The translations under genes were made by a program, and so were the position numbers. The notes under the pieces are model-generated. The model was not told the origin of the DNA. It searched no databases and was given only the letters and a program-made list of their open reading frames with translations. Of a DNA stretch of 64,000 nt, positions 62,807-64,000 are shown piece after piece; positions within the stretch are counted from its first letter, which is position 1; each line of letters opens with the position of its first letter. Origin of the DNA: Palauibacter sp965207805 (GTDB lineage Bacteria > Gemmatimonadota > Gemmatimonadetes > Palauibacterales > Palauibacteraceae); the NCBI GenBank assembly GCA_965207805.1, contig OZ242312.1, forward strand, positions 1,984,001 through 2,048,000, written 5' to 3'.

Positions 62807-63346
62807 ATGACGGAGTCCGGGATGCGGGAGGTTGCAGTGGCCAGCCTCGGGCTCGACAAGACGACGGGCGCTCCCGTCGTCATCCTCAAGGAGAAGAACG
62901 GCGAGCGTTTCCTCCCGATCTGGATCGGACCGGGCGAAGCCTCGGCGATCGCGATGGAACTCGCCGGAGTCCAGTTCACGCGTCCCCTCACTCACGACCT
63001 CTTCAACGCCGTGGTGCGCGGGTTGGACAGCGCCTTCGTCCGCGTGCTGATCACGAAGGTCGTCGACAACACGTACTACGCGTCGCTCGTGTTTCGGCGC
63101 GAAGGCGAATTCATCTCCATTGATGCCCGTCCCAGCGACAGCATCGCGCTGGCCCTTCGCGCCGGGGTCCCGATTCACGCGGCGGAGAGTCTCCTCGAAG
63201 CGAGCGCGTTCGAGATCGAGGAGACCGGGGTAGCGGGAGACGAAGCGCTGCCGCCCGAAACCGGGCCGTCCCGCGCCCCGGATGAACCGCTGAGCGACTA
63301 CCTCAAGGGGCTGGACCCCGAGGATTTCGGCCGCTTCGAGCCCTGA
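62807..63346 (+). CDS. bifunctional nuclease (BFN/DUF151) domain protein
   Basis: This 179-residue protein has a DUF151/bifunctional-nuclease domain: TTGAPVVILKEKNGERFLPI, WIGPGEASAIAMELAGVQF, RPLTHDLFNAVVRGLDSAF, VVDNTYYASLVFRRE and IDARPSDSIALALRAGVPIH are all family blocks. The final 50 residues are acidic and not conserved; many relatives have a UVR domain there instead. DNase/RNase activity was reported for plant and Mycobacterium-related proteins, but function here is open. ATG with AAGGAG-type site (GGAAGGAG about 20 bases, GGGG nearer) follows metK by 27 bases. Confidence 0.88.
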   Translation: MTESGMREVAVASLGLDKTTGAPVVILKEKNGERFLPIWIGPGEASAIAMELAGVQFTRPLTHDLFNAVVRGLDSAFVRVLITKVVDNTYYASLVFRREGEFISIDARPSDSIALALRAGVPIHAAESLLEASAFEIEETGVAGDEALPPETGPSRAPDEPLSDYLKGLDPEDFGRFEP

Positions 63347-63424
63347 AAGGCCCGGGAAGCCGCCTGCCCGCCCGTGGCGCGGTTTCTTGCGCGCCGCGGA
63401 CGGCGACGCTCATCTTGGCGGCGA

Positions 63425-63560
63425 CGCGCGGACATGGAGGGGCAAACGGAAGTCGGTGAAAATCCGGCGCGGCCCCGCCACTGTGAGAGGCCCTGCCGAG
63501 CGGGCGGCCTCGAGCCAGGAGACGTGTTCCTCCATGCCCCCGGCAGCCCGTTGCTGCCAA
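63425..63560 (+). promoter_or_regulatory. cobalamin (B12) riboswitch
   Basis: The conserved core is clear: GGAAGTCGGTGAAAATCC (63448-63465), GCGGCCCCGCCACTG ending at 63483, and the B12 box GAGCCAGGAGAC (about 63512-63522). The closing stem is CATGGAGG (63433-63440) with CCTCCATG (63529-63536). Between them GAGGCC...GGCCTC forms the P6-type extension. A downstream hairpin GGCAGC-CCGTT-GCTGCC (63542-63558) is in the position of the regulatory P13 hairpin whose loop binds the core. It would sense adenosyl- or another cobalamin and control the BtuF-like gene that follows. Confidence 0.93.
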
Positions 63561-63565
63561 CGCAT

Positions 63566-63642
63566 GCTCTTCGCGGGAAGAGCGGGGTCCTCCGTCGCGC
63601 CGGGTCCCGGCGCGCTCCCCCGTTCGGACTGGAAGCGGGGGA
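63566..63642 (+). promoter_or_regulatory. expression platform with Shine-Dalgarno-hiding hairpin
   Basis: After the riboswitch core come three perfect hairpins: GCTCTTC/GAAGAGC (63566-63583), CGCGCCGG/CCGGCGCG (63596-63614) and TCCCCCG (63616-63622) with CGGGGGA (63636-63642), loop 13 bases. The right arm of the last is the G-rich ribosome binding site and touches the first ATG. When formed it should block translation, so B12 would act mainly on translation. There is no U-tract to suggest a transcription terminator. Confidence 0.7.
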
Positions 63643-63645
63643 TGG

Positions 63646-64000
63646 ATGTCGGACAACATGGCCCGGTTACTCGCCGTCTTCTCAGTCGTGCTCGCCGCGG
63701 CCTGTGGCGCTCCCGGCACGGCGGGCGGGGACGGGGGCGACGCTACGAAGGACGTGGCTGCGCGATTCGAACCGCGACGCATCGTCTCTCTCATTCCGAC
63801 GGTGACGGAGATCCTCTTCGACCTCGGGGCCGGCGACCGGCTCGTGGGCCGCACTCGCTGGGGCGTTCATCCGCCCGCGGCACGTCGAATCCCCGACGTC
63901 GGCGATGGCATCCGCCCGTCGCTGGAGGCCGTGCTCGCGCGTGACCCCGATCTCGTGATCCTCTACGACGGGGAAACGAACCGGGAAAGCAGGGAGAGGC
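63646..64000 (+). CDS. BtuF-like cobalamin/metal-chelate binding lipoprotein (3' truncated)
   Basis: The gene runs out of the window after 118 residues. It has a lipoprotein signal (RLLAVFSVVLAAACGAPG, Cys near residue 20) and then the start of a helical-backbone periplasmic binding protein: PRRIVSLIPTVTEILFDLGA, RLVGRTRWGVHPPAARRIP and LEAVLARDPDLVILYDGETN. These blocks match BtuF-type receptors of B12 importers. The riboswitch just ahead supports a B12 substrate. The start is ATG at 63646, or the in-frame ATG at 63658; a different ATG at 63642 is out of frame. Permease and ATPase genes are expected beyond the window. Confidence 0.9.
   Translation, partial: MSDNMARLLAVFSVVLAAACGAPGTAGGDGGDATKDVAARFEPRRIVSLIPTVTEILFDLGAGDRLVGRTRWGVHPPAARRIPDVGDGIRPSLEAVLARDPDLVILYDGETNRESRER

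Overview
The window is a dense stretch of bacterial chromosome with high GC content. It holds about 57 protein genes and no rRNA, tRNA, CRISPR array, transposase or phage gene that I can recognise. The organism is Gram-negative: there are Mla lipid-transport genes, many lipoprotein signal peptides, a TonB-type anchor and a Tat-like MsrP. It also carries HPr kinase with a complete mannose-family PTS, a methylmalonyl-CoA route, caa3-type cytochrome oxidase and a secreted family best known from Bacteroidota. This mix fits Gemmatimonadota, but that placement is an inference from gene content. Neighbouring genes very often overlap in a start/stop quartet (ATGA, GTGA, TTGA and apparently CTGA), so much of the window is probably translated as coupled operons.

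Layout. 1-5.5 kb: end of a Nif3-like gene, then a minus-strand operon OPT transporter - small lipoprotein - MlaE - MlaF - MlaD. 5.8-8.9 kb: clpB and a lipoprotein. 8.8-10.0 kb (minus): glycosyltransferase and methylmalonyl-CoA epimerase. 10.2-18.9 kb: trxA, a long hairpin, rsmI, then four envelope genes (DUF4175-like coiled-coil membrane protein, secreted helical-repeat protein, secreted 'asparagine synthetase B'-labelled protein, TonB-anchored protein). 19-26.9 kb: valS, an Ig-like lipoprotein with tandem repeats, selA, purN, purH. 27-32 kb: msrP, then the caa3 oxidase genes ctaC-ctaD-ctaE-ctaF. 32-35.5 kb: DUF4159 protein (minus), a 2-oxoacid dehydrogenase E1 alpha subunit, a small unknown gene, RNase Z. 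35.5-41.5 kb: an AroA-Cmk fusion, rpsA, and a periplasmic-binding lipoprotein. 41.5-46.6 kb: propionyl-CoA carboxylase (three separate polypeptides) and methylmalonyl-CoA mutase large subunit. 46.7-54.7 kb: FmdB-like zinc ribbon, argS, PfkB kinase, purM, riboflavin genes ribD-ribE-ribBA-ribH, nusB. 54.7-63.3 kb: glycosyltransferase, hpf, hprK, PTS EIIA-EIIB-EIIC-EIID, HPr, EI, metK, a bifunctional-nuclease-family protein. 63.4-64 kb: a cobalamin riboswitch and the start of a BtuF-like B12-binding lipoprotein.

How it fits together. Propionyl-CoA carboxylase, the epimerase at 9.6 kb and the mutase convert propionyl-CoA to succinyl-CoA. The mutase needs B12, which matches the B12-controlled uptake gene at the end of the window. 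HprK, HPr, EI and the four EII components form a self-contained sugar-sensing and uptake unit. The most noteworthy items are: the riboswitch with a hairpin that would hide the ribosome binding site; a multi-hairpin metK leader of no class I recognise; two genes whose start appears to be CTG in a CTGA overlap; hairpins whose loops hold the -35 box of the next promoter; the four-gene envelope module; and the AroA-Cmk fusion directly before rpsA.
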